Positions 14,579 to 23,546 of a stretch of 64,000 nt of DNA are shown piece by piece. Position 1 is the first letter of the stretch. Each line of letters opens with the position of its first letter. The notes under the pieces are model-generated. The model was not told the origin of the DNA. It searched no databases and worked only from the letters and a program-made list of their open reading frames with translations. Source of the DNA: Hominiventricola aquisgranensis (GTDB lineage Bacteria > Bacillota > Clostridia > Lachnospirales > Lachnospiraceae); assembly GCF_040096225.1 (NCBI RefSeq), contig NZ_JBBMFC010000007.1:62001-126000 (forward strand). The letters are read 5' to 3'. A program made the position numbers and the translations under genes.

Positions 14579-16363
14579 TTATCTTCCCTCCTTTGCAGTA
14601 GATACTTTCCACTCGGCGCTGTCCTGAGCCGCTTTCCACAACTTTTGGTATTCTGGGCAAGCTTGAATCAGCTCCTGATGTTTTCCGGTTGCCACCATCT
14701 TTCCGTGATCCATAACGCATATTTGATCTGCGTTCATTATAGCGGGAAGTTTGTGAGCGATAACTACCAAGGTTTTTCCCTCCACCAGCTCCGCAATAGC
14801 AGCCTCCATTTTTTCCTCATTTTCTGGATCAGCATAGGCCGTAGCCTCGTCAAGCACTACAATCGGGGCATCCTTCAATATTGCCCGCGCCAGGGAAATT
14901 CGCTGGCGCTGCCCCCCGGAAAGCATTTTCCCCGCATCGCCCGCCATGGAGTGAATACCTTGCGGCAGCTTTTCCAGAAACTCCATACACCGGGCTTTCT
15001 TCGCCGCCTGCATTACTTCCTCATCGGTAGCATCCAAACGTCCAAGACGGATATTTTCCAGCAGGGAGGTGTTAAACAGGTACTGATCCTGAGCCACATA
15101 GGAAATGCGGCTGTTCAATGCCTCCAGGCTCATATCACAAAGTTTATGCCCGCCAATGGAAATGCTCCCTTTCTGCGGGTCATAGTAGTGGATCAACAGT
15201 TTTGCAAGGGTGCTCTTGCCAGAACCGGATTCACCAACTAGGGCAGTTTTTTGTCCTGCTTGTGCCACAAAGGTAATATCGTGGAGGACTTCGTTTTCCG
15301 CTATTATCGGTTTCCCATCTGGGCCAGGCTGTGTCGTCTGATACGCAAAGGAAACATGATCGTAAGAAATGTTAAAATCCTGTCCGTGGAAATCATCCTC
15401 AGCAGCTTGCAGCGGTGCCGTATTTAACATCTGTTCAAGTGCCGTGATCTTATAATTCAGATTCGGAATCGTCTCCATAAAGCCCAGTGCTTTCAGGAGA
15501 GGAATCCCAATGCTGAGGGAAAGGCAGAGGACTAAAATCAAATCAGGTAAAGTGCTTATGCCACAGAGAACAAACCATGCCCCAAGAGGCAAAGTCAGAA
15601 TAACAGTGCAGGGCAGTAGACTTCCGTATATCGCCATCCAGGGCCAGGCGGCCTTATACCATGCCAAGGTATAATCCCGATAGTCCGTTACATCCTTGCG
15701 GAAGTTCTCGTAAGATTCGCTCTCCCGGTTGAAAACCTTGACAACCTCCATACCATTGATGTACTCAATGATCGTGTTGTTCATTTTCTGTGCAGACTGA
15801 TAGTAGGGACCCATGCGCTTCATTCCAACAGAGTACATAATGACCATGGAGAGCAGGCTGATCGGGATAGAGGCCAAAGACATAAGAGCCAGTTTCCAGT
15901 CCGCACAAAACATAGCAACATAAATCACCAGCGGGATCAGTAAATTTGCGATACCCTCTGGGACTGAATGAGCAAGGAGCAATTCCAAGCTGTCCACATC
16001 ATCGACAAACAGCTTTTTGATTGTCCCTGTCCCTTTTTCCTCCACAATGCCAAGGGGAAGTTTCTCAAACTTCTTTTGCAGAGATACCCGCAGCCGCAAC
16101 AATGTGTTATATGCTGCTTTATGAGAAATTGATAATCCCCATCCATAAAAAAACGCCTGCAAAACAAGACAGATCAAAACCCCTATAACACGCAATAAAA
16201 CAAATTCTGTTTCAACAGAATCGCCCATAACCAATGGCGAAATGACCTGATAGGCCAGCACAAAAGGCAGGATACCCGTAAGAACGCTGACCAGTACGAC
16301 AACCGTGGCCACATACATATTTTTCTTATATGGCCCTGCGTACTCAAAGATTTTTTTGAACAT
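14579..16363 (-). CDS. ABC transporter, fused permease-ATPase (YbtP/IrtA-like)
   Basis: A 594-residue half-transporter with an N-terminal six-helix domain and an ATPase: Walker A GESGSGKST, signature LSGGQRQR, Walker B PIVVLDEATAYADPENE and H-loop AHKL. The D-loop reads ADPE instead of the usual SALD; to my knowledge this is typical of YbtP/IrtA-type metallophore transporters and suggests asymmetric ATP sites in the heterodimer. GGAGGG precedes the ATG. It is first gene after the terminator-like hairpin at 16402-16435, so its expression may depend on read-through from the ECF genes or on an unseen promoter. Confidence 0.9.
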   Translation of the reverse strand: MFKKIFEYAGPYKKNMYVATVVVLVSVLTGILPFVLAYQVISPLVMGDSVETEFVLLRVIGVLICLVLQAFFYGWGLSISHKAAYNTLLRLRVSLQKKFEKLPLGIVEEKGTGTIKKLFVDDVDSLELLLAHSVPEGIANLLIPLVIYVAMFCADWKLALMSLASIPISLLSMVIMYSVGMKRMGPYYQSAQKMNNTIIEYINGMEVVKVFNRESESYENFRKDVTDYRDYTLAWYKAAWPWMAIYGSLLPCTVILTLPLGAWFVLCGISTLPDLILVLCLSLSIGIPLLKALGFMETIPNLNYKITALEQMLNTAPLQAAEDDFHGQDFNISYDHVSFAYQTTQPGPDGKPIIAENEVLHDITFVAQAGQKTALVGESGSGKSTLAKLLIHYYDPQKGSISIGGHKLCDMSLEALNSRISYVAQDQYLFNTSLLENIRLGRLDATDEEVMQAAKKARCMEFLEKLPQGIHSMAGDAGKMLSGGQRQRISLARAILKDAPIVVLDEATAYADPENEEKMEAAIAELVEGKTLVVIAHKLPAIMNADQICVMDHGKMVATGKHQELIQACPEYQKLWKAAQDSAEWKVSTAKEGR

Positions 16364-16401
16364 AAGCCCTCCTTATATTGAGCCGTACTGTCTGTGCTTC
16401 A

Positions 16402-16435
16402 AAAACAAGAGGCCGCCAAAGTAAAGCGGCCTCTT
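16402..16435 (-). terminator. Intrinsic terminator between ECF and ABC genes
   Basis: Perfect 10-bp GC-rich arms AAGAGGCCGC/GCGGCCTCTT (16407-16416 and 16426-16435). On the minus strand GTTTTTG follows. It lies within an otherwise continuous operon and could set the ratio between ECF and ABC expression. Confidence 0.8.
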
Positions 16436-16489
16436 ATCATTATCTTTCTGTCCAGTCAAGGCGGCCCTGACATTCATAATTTCTAAAAT

Positions 16490-17956
16490 TCACTGGCGGA
16501 TTCGGAAAAAATCCAAAACCTTTTTACTGCCGGATTCGTCCAATGGATAGCTTTCTTTTACTTGCCCTTTTTCCATATGGACTACATACGAACATCCCGC
16601 CATCACCAACTCCGGATCATGCGTAATAACAAGAAGCGTTTTGCCCTGATCCGCGAGTGACTTCAAACTCCGCGCAACTTCCCTCATATGTTTGAGATCA
16701 AGCCCGCTTGTTGGTTCGTCAAACACAATGATCTCCCGGTTACTCACAATGGCAGACGCGATCGCTACCCGCTGTTTTTGCCCGCCGGAAAGAGAAAGCG
16801 GGTGCCTGTCTTTATATTCCAGCAGATCAAACTGTTTAAGGATTTTATCCACAACAGTTTCATCCTTGTTGTCCATGCTCAGAAGCACTTCATCCGCCAC
16901 GCTTTCGGTAAATAGCTGATGGCTGGTATCCTGCATTACCATGTAGCAATGTTTGAGCCGGGCTTTCCAATCAAGGGTTTTCCCCTCAACCTGCAAAAAG
17001 CCACACTTCTTTTCCAGTCCGCAAATACAGCGGGCCAGAGTAGATTTTCCAGCGCCATTCAGACCGATAATGGCAATCGTTTCTCCAACAGGCAGTTCTG
17101 CACTCGGAATATGGAGGCTTTCCGGTTCGCGCTTTTTATACGCAAAGCAGAAATTTTGAAATTCCATCTGTTTAGCTGTATGCGCCTGATACTGATTCGC
17201 AGGCTTCAACTTCGAGAGAGAAAACGGCCGCAGCCCTATTTCTTTTCGAGTGCCATCCGATAAGCTGTCAAATTCAGCAGGCGTGTATTCCCGTTCAATC
17301 TCCCCATCTTTTACATACAGCACACGATCTGCAAGATCGTGAAGGTAGTAAAGGCGGTGTTCTGCGATCAGAATTGTTTTGCCCTGCTTTTTCCAGAGGC
17401 TTAGGACCTGCCGCAGGTCATCAATAGCAGCCATATCCAAATTAGAAGATGGTTCGTCCAGGACCATAATTCCCGGCAGCAATACACTTGATGAAGCACA
17501 GGCTATTTTTTGCTTTTCGCCTCCGGACAGAGCAAACACGCTTCGCCCCATCAAATCTTCAATATGATAATCGGAAACTGTCCGGTCAATCCTTTTCAGG
17601 ATATCCTCCTGAGGATAGCCTAAATTTTCACAGGCAAAGGCTAATTCACTATCCGTATCCACGTTGAAAAACTGACTTTTGGGATTCTGGAATACAGATC
17701 CCACCATAGCAGCCAAGTCATAAAGCGGCGTATCTGATACGCTTTTTCCGTCCAGAAGGACATCGCCCTCTAATTTGCCCTCGTAATAATGAGGCACCAG
17801 CCCGTTTACCAAACGGGTAATCGTTGTTTTCCCACAGCCGGATTCTCCCGTGAGTAAAACAAATTCCCCTGTGTTTATGGTGAGATTGACATTTCTAATC
17901 CCTCCGCCGCTGGATTCTTCACCATAAGAAAAAGAAACATTTTGAAAATCTATCAT
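16490..17956 (-). CDS. ECF transporter ATPase, two fused ATPase domains (EcfA-EcfA')
   Basis: About 488 residues starting MIDFQNVSFSYGEES. The ATG at 17956 is chosen because it overlaps the EcfT stop (ATGA); an upstream in-frame ATG lies inside ecfT. The first ATPase has Walker A GESGCGKTT and signature LSGGEKQK. The second has Walker A GLNGAGKST and signature LSGGQKQR with Walker B IIVFDEPTSGLD. It energises an energy-coupling-factor importer with the T and S proteins encoded just upstream. The gene set S-T-A within a metallophore locus points to uptake of the metallophore or a related metal complex. Confidence 0.93.
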   Translation of the reverse strand: MIDFQNVSFSYGEESSGGGIRNVNLTINTGEFVLLTGESGCGKTTITRLVNGLVPHYYEGKLEGDVLLDGKSVSDTPLYDLAAMVGSVFQNPKSQFFNVDTDSELAFACENLGYPQEDILKRIDRTVSDYHIEDLMGRSVFALSGGEKQKIACASSSVLLPGIMVLDEPSSNLDMAAIDDLRQVLSLWKKQGKTILIAEHRLYYLHDLADRVLYVKDGEIEREYTPAEFDSLSDGTRKEIGLRPFSLSKLKPANQYQAHTAKQMEFQNFCFAYKKREPESLHIPSAELPVGETIAIIGLNGAGKSTLARCICGLEKKCGFLQVEGKTLDWKARLKHCYMVMQDTSHQLFTESVADEVLLSMDNKDETVVDKILKQFDLLEYKDRHPLSLSGGQKQRVAIASAIVSNREIIVFDEPTSGLDLKHMREVARSLKSLADQGKTLLVITHDPELVMAGCSYVVHMEKGQVKESYPLDESGSKKVLDFFRIRQ

Positions 17957-18705
17957 GGCAAAATCCCTCCTGCGGAAATTATCGGGGAAGCAATCGCCCA
18001 AAACACTACAAAGCAACAAAACAAGATCAGCACCACATCGGCAAAATTGAATTTAAGCTGGCAAATGTTTGTGCGTTTGACAGGAGCGCCGAGGCCACGG
18101 GTAATTGCCGCAGCGGAAAGTTCCTCACCGATTTTCACGGAGCAGGTAATCATCGGGATCAGCTTATACTCCAATATTTTTGAAGATTTTTTCCCTCCAA
18201 GTTTAATCCCACGCATTTTCATAGCGTCACTGATTGCTTCTGACTCCTGAAAGACAGTTGGAAAGAAGCGGAACATGACCGTTAAGGGGATCGTCACTTC
18301 TTTAGGCATATGGATTCTTTCCATGCCGGAAATCAATTCACTGACCGTTGTTGTTTTCACTGCATAGGCAGCAATCGCAACACTGGGAAGGATTCGGCAG
18401 AAGAATCCTATTGTAAACAGAACAAGGAAATTCAATATCCCCGTAAGGTGCGGCAAAACATAAATTTGGACAGCATAAAAAACAGAAAACACAGCAATAT
18501 AGCCCACAGCTTTTGCACATTGTTTCGAGGTAAGCAGCAATATAGCCGGAACCACACAAAGAACAAGGCGGATCAGTCCCATAGCTTCTCCGCCTGTTCC
18601 ACCCATGACAAAAATGCTTATGATGAAGATGAGCAACAGTTTTGTACGCGGATCGAGCCGCAACCCTTGTTCTGTTTTTTTGCTGAGCAGAATTTCCCGC
18701 GCCAT
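17953..18705 (-). CDS. ECF transporter transmembrane protein EcfT (CbiQ family)
   Basis: A 250-residue membrane protein starting MAREILLSKKTEQGLRLDPR. ATG 18705 shares its A with the stop of the S gene, so the upstream in-frame ATG at 18813 is not used. Hydrophobic helices fill residues 25-130 and 215-245. The coupling-helix motif appears as AMKMRGIKLG and the Ala-Arg-Gly variant as AAAITRGLGAP, both needed to contact the ATPases. It joins the S component to the ATPases in the membrane. Confidence 0.92.
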   Translation of the reverse strand: MAREILLSKKTEQGLRLDPRTKLLLIFIISIFVMGGTGGEAMGLIRLVLCVVPAILLLTSKQCAKAVGYIAVFSVFYAVQIYVLPHLTGILNFLVLFTIGFFCRILPSVAIAAYAVKTTTVSELISGMERIHMPKEVTIPLTVMFRFFPTVFQESEAISDAMKMRGIKLGGKKSSKILEYKLIPMITCSVKIGEELSAAAITRGLGAPVKRTNICQLKFNFADVVLILFCCFVVFWAIASPIISAGGILP

Positions 18706-19301
18706 TATGCAATACCGGCACGCTGGAAGTGCTTTTTGCAAATGGCTTTCCCAATCATACCTCCGACAAGGCCAAACACAAAGCAGGCAACCAGCAAAAT
18801 AGGCGCAATCCACATAGGCATATATGTATTAAGGGTAGCTGCATATTCAGCGCCGTATCCTTCAGTCAGCATTACCATATAGCTTTCACGGTTCAGGAAA
18901 ATGGGAGCAAAGTTGCCAAACACCCAGATGCTGAACACACCGCAGGAAAGGACTGTACTCTTTGCACTTTTGTAGTCTGCCTTTTTCAGGATCACGTCAG
19001 CCAACAGGCCGCCAACAAGACCAGTTACCATAGTAAGATAGCCGTTGCCGAAGAACACCATGATTAGGCCAATCAGGAAACCCATGATTGCAGTCATCCC
19101 GAATTTTTTAGCCTTTGTAACATACAGCATATAGGGGATGCCGCCAATCAAAGGACACAGCACCGCCATCAGCGGAATAAAAATGGGGATGAAGCCAAGC
19201 ATCGCCACCAGCATAACAATGACGACATAGATGACGGTGTAGATGCCGATAGTAATTAAATCTTTTCCCTCAAGCCGGGAACTTTTTTTCTGGGAACTCA
19301 T
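18705..19301 (-). CDS. ECF transporter substrate-specificity component (MptD/Trep_Strep family)
   Basis: A 198-residue protein with about five or six hydrophobic helices, a Lys/Arg-rich N-terminus and the GGIPYMLYVTKAKKFG loop typical of the Trep_Strep S-component family. AGGAGG precedes the ATG. It is the first gene of the ECF-ABC-DtxR operon and is driven by the promoter at 19359-19387. Its ligand is unknown. Its association with a thiazoline NRPS locus, as in equibactin, suggests the metal-loaded product or a breakdown product. Confidence 0.88.
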   Translation of the reverse strand: MSSQKKSSRLEGKDLITIGIYTVIYVVIVMLVAMLGFIPIFIPLMAVLCPLIGGIPYMLYVTKAKKFGMTAIMGFLIGLIMVFFGNGYLTMVTGLVGGLLADVILKKADYKSAKSTVLSCGVFSIWVFGNFAPIFLNRESYMVMLTEGYGAEYAATLNTYMPMWIAPILLVACFVFGLVGGMIGKAICKKHFQRAGIA

Positions 19302-19325
19302 ACCAGTATCCTCCTATCTAAAAAA

Positions 19326-19355
19326 TGGTGTAGTTAGCATTTTCTAACTACACCA
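19326..19355. promoter_or_regulatory. 12-bp-arm palindrome at the ecfS transcription start (metal-box site A)
   Basis: Perfect 12-bp arms TGGTGTAGTTAG (19326-19337) and CTAACTACACCA (19344-19355) around a 6-nt loop; the core is TTAG-N6-CTAA. On the minus strand it begins 3 nt after the -10 and is followed by TTTTTT. It may be a repressor operator covering +1, a leader terminator or attenuator, or both. Confidence 0.75.
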
Positions 19356-19358
19356 CAT

Positions 19359-19387
19359 ATAATAACAATTTACGCCTACATTTCCAA
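19359..19387 (-). promoter_or_regulatory. Promoter of the ecfSTA operon
   Basis: The minus strand reads TTGGAA (19382-19387), a 17-bp spacer and TATTAT (19359-19364). The -35 abuts the AraC-type direct repeats at 19387-19420, and the -10 is followed by palindrome site A. Confidence 0.8.
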
Positions 19388-19420
19388 CCCAAAAACGGTT
19401 TTATTCTACCCAAAATCGGT
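19387..19420 (-). promoter_or_regulatory. Tandem 13-bp direct repeats, likely AraC-protein binding site
   Basis: The minus strand carries ACCGATTTTGGGT (19408-19420) and ACCGTTTTTGGGT (19387-19399), one mismatch, 21 bp apart (two helical turns). Their promoter-proximal edge touches the -35. This is the classical geometry of class II activation by AraC-family proteins, and the araC gene lies immediately upstream. Confidence 0.8.
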
Positions 19421-19431
19421 ATTTTTTAATT

Positions 19432-20397
19432 TTAACCAATCGTATTTTCCGTTTTATAGTTTTTAGGAATTACCCCATACTTCTTTTTGAATGCCGCAGC
19501 AAAGTTACTCGGTTTTGAATAGCCTACAAATGCTGCCACCTGACTTACGTTCAAATTACTTTCTAATAGTAGACTTGCCGCCTTTTCCAATCGCTGATCT
19601 ATAATATACGCATGAACCGATGTTCCAAACAGCGAGGAAAAACCCTTTGACAATTTTGAAGTACTAATATTGACTTTTCGCGCCAATTCCTCACAACTTG
19701 GTGCCAAAGCAAGCTGACTGTCAATGATTCTCTTCGCTTCTATGATGGATTCTCGGTCACTTCTGGAAATTGCTATATAAGTTGACGCAAGAATACTCAG
19801 TTCCAAAATCTCACTCAAATATACAGATAACAACTCAAAAACTTTGCTTTCCAAAAACAGGTATCCCAATCCGCCGCGATATTGCGTGAAGTCTTTCAGT
19901 TCCGCAAAAATGTGCTCCATATAGGGAGTAATACCTACTTTTGATATACCTTCCAATAGTTTTTTCTGATAAACCTCAATCTCACCAACATCAAAATAGT
20001 CATTCATAATTTTACGGAAATACGACAATGGTACTTTTACATTTTTGAAAAGGAAATCGTTTTGTTTGGAATAGCACAGATATTCCATTTTCCCGTGTCC
20101 ACGATAAATACAGGACTCACCTTTTTGTATGCTGATACTTTGTCGGCTATCTGCAATATTCCAGGAAACTCCATCATTGAAGCAGAACAACATTTGAATG
20201 TATTCTTCGCTACTCACTCCCTGCACGTTCATATCTGAAAAATAATTCATTTTCCAGTCCGAAACAACTGCTCCCTGTTTCGTGACCACCTGTAAAATCT
20301 GCCCTGTCCCCATGTCTGCTGGAATATCTATGGTTATTGTCTGCGGTGAATTAGAGAGCAGATCACGATAAAGATTATTCATGTATTGGTTTGTCAT
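19432..20397 (-). CDS. AraC-family transcriptional regulator (YbtA-like role)
   Basis: A 321-residue protein. ATG 20397 is preferred because GGGAGGA lies 10 nt upstream; a TTG two codons earlier is closer to it. The C-terminal 100 residues contain two HTH motifs (SCEELARKVNISTSKLSKGF and VSQVAAFVGYSKPSNFAAAF, then KKKYGVIPKNYK), the AraC signature. The N-terminal 200 residues would be the effector domain. YbtA and PchR are AraC regulators that sense their own siderophore; the position between biosynthesis and uptake genes suggests the same. Its own promoter carries metal-box site B. Confidence 0.92.
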   Translation of the reverse strand: MTNQYMNNLYRDLLSNSPQTITIDIPADMGTGQILQVVTKQGAVVSDWKMNYFSDMNVQGVSSEEYIQMLFCFNDGVSWNIADSRQSISIQKGESCIYRGHGKMEYLCYSKQNDFLFKNVKVPLSYFRKIMNDYFDVGEIEVYQKKLLEGISKVGITPYMEHIFAELKDFTQYRGGLGYLFLESKVFELLSVYLSEILELSILASTYIAISRSDRESIIEAKRIIDSQLALAPSCEELARKVNISTSKLSKGFSSLFGTSVHAYIIDQRLEKAASLLLESNLNVSQVAAFVGYSKPSNFAAAFKKKYGVIPKNYKTENTIG

Positions 20398-20418
20398 GTA
20401 CAAGCATTCCTCCCGAAG

Positions 20419-20432
20419 TTAGATAAGACTAA
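20419..20432. promoter_or_regulatory. Palindrome TTAG-N6-CTAA before araC (metal-box site B)
   Basis: AGTTAG-ATAAGA-CTAATT on the plus strand. It lies between the araC -10 and its ribosome binding site, about where transcription starts, so a bound repressor would block initiation. Arms match those of site C exactly. Confidence 0.72.
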
Positions 20433-20436
20433 TTAA

Positions 20437-20465
20437 ATTTTACAACTTCCAAAGTAAAAAGTCAA
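20437..20465 (-). promoter_or_regulatory. araC promoter
   Basis: The minus strand reads TTGACT (20460-20465), a 17-bp spacer and TAAAAT (20437-20442), a strong sigma-A-type match. The remaining 230 bases up to the methyltransferase gene are AT-rich with no gene or clear terminator seen. Confidence 0.8.
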
Positions 20466-20696
20466 ATTTTGTAATCATGTAAAAAGCAGACACTACTTAA
20501 TGTAAATTACAAACTTCACTTACTTCCATTTCTTTCTGCATCTCACAAGACGATAAAGTCACTTTTAAAACCCATTGTACTGACAATTTAATATTAATTC
20601 TCATTATTCTCCCTGCACATCGCTAAATTATCTTATAAATATGGCATTTTAGGAACACCTGACAGTTCGAGAGTTAATTTTATCTGAAGTTCATAT

Positions 20697-21440
20697 TTAT
20701 CGTGCTTTTATTGCAAGTAATAATGTTTCTGATAATTTAGCTGTTCTAAAGTGCATTTTTGTCAATTGGTTTAAAATTTTTTCCACACTCTGATAATTCC
20801 ACGACATTAGGCTATCTACAGTACTAACTATGTTTTTACCACAAAAAACTTTATAGGTCAATCTCCATGTCCATTGATCCATCCCCACTTGCTTTATATC
20901 GGTAATATACGTCTCATAGCGCAATCTTCCTTGAGTAGCCACCGATATTCTGCTTCCTACTGGCGCAACAAGAAATTTCGGTTCTAAAAGTTCTATCAGG
21001 ATTGGGACATTTATATTCAAATTTTTATCTAATTTATACAATAATTTTTCTTGTTCATCCCTTTTTAAATGACCAAGTACTCCCATGCACATTACACCAC
21101 TTATTTTATCTCGAAATGAATATTTACCTACATCTATCGGCAATAGAGAAATTCTCTCTTTAACTTCATTATGCTCCATTAATCTTGCCATAAACGCTGT
21201 TCTCATATAAGCCGATGGTTCTAAAGCAATTATTTCTTTATCACATATCATATTAGCCATCTCTATTGTTGTTTTTCCAGTTCCTGCACCTATATCCAAA
21301 ATGATTCCATCTAAATCCTTAACCATATCAGCAAATTTGTTTAAAACAATTTTTTTGTTCCCTATCTGTGAAAGAGCTGATAAATCATAAAATTCTACTG
21401 TCTCTCCGTATACATTCTCAATTTCATTCAATCCCGTCAT
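20697..21440 (-). CDS. Class I SAM-dependent methyltransferase
   Basis: A protein of up to 247 residues with SAM motif I ILDIGAGTGKTT near residue 47 and an acidic loop (IIALEPSAYM) as motif II. ATG 21440 is almost on top of its AGGAGA, so a TTG at 21431 may be the real start. It overlaps the thiazolinyl imide reductase gene by 17 nt. It is the last biosynthetic gene and probably methylates the metallophore on N, O or C; free-standing methyltransferases are less common in yersiniabactin-type loci. Very AT-rich, like the genes up to 32 kb. Confidence 0.85.
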   Translation of the reverse strand: MTGLNEIENVYGETVEFYDLSALSQIGNKKIVLNKFADMVKDLDGIILDIGAGTGKTTIEMANMICDKEIIALEPSAYMRTAFMARLMEHNEVKERISLLPIDVGKYSFRDKISGVMCMGVLGHLKRDEQEKLLYKLDKNLNINVPILIELLEPKFLVAPVGSRISVATQGRLRYETYITDIKQVGMDQWTWRLTYKVFCGKNIVSTVDSLMSWNYQSVEKILNQLTKMHFRTAKLSETLLLAIKAR

Positions 21441-22524
21441 TCTCCTTTTTTATTAAATGTCTTTTTTCCAAATCATAAAATATATTTTTTATGTCACCAA
21501 AATTGTCATAATCAACGATATTCATATAGCCCACTTTCTGACATATTTCAGACCATAATTTTGATACATATATTTGATATTGCGCCATGGACATTTTTTC
21601 TGTTCTATTTTGCTTAAATAAAATCTCTAAAGCTTTCTTTACTGCATCCGGCCATATTTGTTCAAACGTTTCTTTTACTGATGGTAACATTACATTTCCT
21701 ATAGTAACACCAGAGGGTATATTTACTTCCTCTTCTACATTAATACTTAGTGTTCCATATTCATCTCTTGGCATATGCAAGAAAGGAAGCCATATTACCG
21801 GACCATGGGTATTGACCAGACAGAGCCGCCCTGTGGAAAATGTCAATTCTATTCTATGATATAAATGTAATGGATGGTCTATATCGTTACGATCCACATT
21901 GGTATTCACTATAAATGTTACCGGAACCATTCCAATTATACCACTAATAACTCTGTTACCCCCTCCTGCCATAGAAGTTGTATAAGATTCTGCTACATTT
22001 CCCAATTTCCATGTTGATAAGCCTCCCAACGCACACCCCAATATATCTATTCCATCATATAATACATGTATAGCGCATTCCAAGGATGCATTTATAAGAT
22101 GAGCATGTTTACTTATTATTTGTGCCGCCTCTAAAAAATCTCGAATTGGCTTGATATACCGATAAAATGGATTCAACATAAAAGCGGCACTTCCGGATTC
22201 TCTTATACAATTAACAATTTCTACCTCATGAGCAGGATGTTCTAATAATGTTGGTATCCCTTTTGCAAGTATACTTTTAGCTATATTGGCACCGTTTCCA
22301 CCTCCAGCCGCATTAGGTACAACTACACATGCTGCATCAACATTTTGATTTATTTCTTTAATATCCGTATACATTGGCACATTTAGATTCTTTGAAAGAA
22401 GTCTGGATCTATCGCTTCCTTTTCCCAATATACCCATAAGCTCATATTCTTTACTTTCTGCAATAGCTTTCAAATAAATTTTCCCAAATCCTGTTCCACA
22501 TACTAAAATCTGTTTTTTCTTCAT
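21424..22524 (-). CDS. Thiazolinyl imide reductase (Irp3/YbtU/PchG family)
   Basis: A 366-residue Gfo/Idh-like oxidoreductase. The N-terminal Rossmann loop is LVCGTGFGKIYLKAI, and the segments VVVPNAAGGGNGANIA and LEHPAHEVEI match YbtU/PchG. These enzymes use NADPH to reduce one thiazoline ring to thiazolidine while the intermediate is bound to the NRPS. Its presence predicts at least one reduced ring in the product. It overlaps the upstream reductase gene by 4 nt (ATGA). Confidence 0.93.
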   Translation of the reverse strand: MKKKQILVCGTGFGKIYLKAIAESKEYELMGILGKGSDRSRLLSKNLNVPMYTDIKEINQNVDAACVVVPNAAGGGNGANIAKSILAKGIPTLLEHPAHEVEIVNCIRESGSAAFMLNPFYRYIKPIRDFLEAAQIISKHAHLINASLECAIHVLYDGIDILGCALGGLSTWKLGNVAESYTTSMAGGGNRVISGIIGMVPVTFIVNTNVDRNDIDHPLHLYHRIELTFSTGRLCLVNTHGPVIWLPFLHMPRDEYGTLSINVEEEVNIPSGVTIGNVMLPSVKETFEQIWPDAVKKALEILFKQNRTEKMSMAQYQIYVSKLWSEICQKVGYMNIVDYDNFGDIKNIFYDLEKRHLIKKENDGIE

Positions 22525-23546
22525 ATCTTTCCCTCTGATTTGAACTTATCTATTTTTTTAAGTTCATCTAACACTTGATATTTTTCAAGATAACTTGCCA
22601 TTGTATAAATTCCATCCTTCCTAGGCATTTCAAATATTGCATTGGCAGTAATCGCTAATATTTCGCCAGTTAAAACACTCGGATTTTTTCCTTCAAAATA
22701 AATGCATCTACTATCATTTCCTTTATTTTGTCTTACCCATATAAAAGCTTTTTGGTTGCTATTTTTCTGTCCCATTAATGCATTTACTAAATCTTTTTTT
22801 TGACAATGCGCCTTATTTACTATTGAAAATAAACTTACAGGTGCCGCCGTATATGAATCAATATTAAGCATATATTTCCCTTGTATAATTTCTTGAATTT
22901 CTTCTGTAACATATGGCAATATAGATAATTTCGAAATTCTTGTTGGAAGATTCAGCGGACTTCTTTTCTGAGCAGGTAAAATTTTTCCATTTCGCACACA
23001 TGCCATAGGAATTCCAGCTTTATAACTTTTTATTTCTTCCACATAATCGATTGCGGCAGCTTTTGAAAAATTATAGACACCTCCAATAATCATCTCTATT
23101 AAGTCATCATTGAAAGCTTCTTTAAGCACAGAAGACAACATCCATCCTGATAACCCCGGAAATATTCCCGAACCAACTATAGCGGTACCTTTCATGCTAG
23201 AATTCCTCATTTTTCTAATTAAATGAATTCCTCCTGGGTCAACATACGGAATATTCTCTGCCATTGCTCCAAGTAACATTTTTTCACTATAGTCTGCGGA
23301 AGGTCCGATTGCTCCTATTACCAAATCACTTCCTTTAAAGAATTTTCCAATATTACTTTCCTTATCAATATCAAGTTCAAATAATTGGATGTTGGGAGCC
23401 ATATACATTCCTGTATCTTTTATTGTTTCTATATTCCGTACACTGACTCTTAATGAATAGCCTAACTTACTTAAAACCTTACACGCTGTCACACCAACAG
23501 TACCTGTTCCGCCAAGAATACAGATTGTTCTGCGATTATTTATCAT
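22521..23546 (-). CDS. Saccharopine dehydrogenase-like NAD(P)-dependent reductase
   Basis: A 341-residue protein with the dinucleotide-binding loop ILGGTGTVGVTACKVL and the segment LVIGAIGPSADYSEK, then IPYVDPGG, typical of saccharopine dehydrogenase/trans-acting reductase relatives. No lysine pathway gene is near. It overlaps the NRPS gene by 11 nt and the imide reductase by 4 nt. It may reduce a second ring or an end group, or release the chain. The exact reaction is unknown. Confidence 0.82.
   Translation of the reverse strand: MINNRRTICILGGTGTVGVTACKVLSKLGYSLRVSVRNIETIKDTGMYMAPNIQLFELDIDKESNIGKFFKGSDLVIGAIGPSADYSEKMLLGAMAENIPYVDPGGIHLIRKMRNSSMKGTAIVGSGIFPGLSGWMLSSVLKEAFNDDLIEMIIGGVYNFSKAAAIDYVEEIKSYKAGIPMACVRNGKILPAQKRSPLNLPTRISKLSILPYVTEEIQEIIQGKYMLNIDSYTAAPVSLFSIVNKAHCQKKDLVNALMGQKNSNQKAFIWVRQNKGNDSRCIYFEGKNPSVLTGEILAITANAIFEMPRKDGIYTMASYLEKYQVLDELKKIDKFKSEGKI

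Noticed and set aside
20735..20750. A TTAG-N5-CTAA sequence in the methyltransferase gene
   Set aside because: Spacing differs by one base from the four proposed sites and it lies inside coding sequence far from any start.
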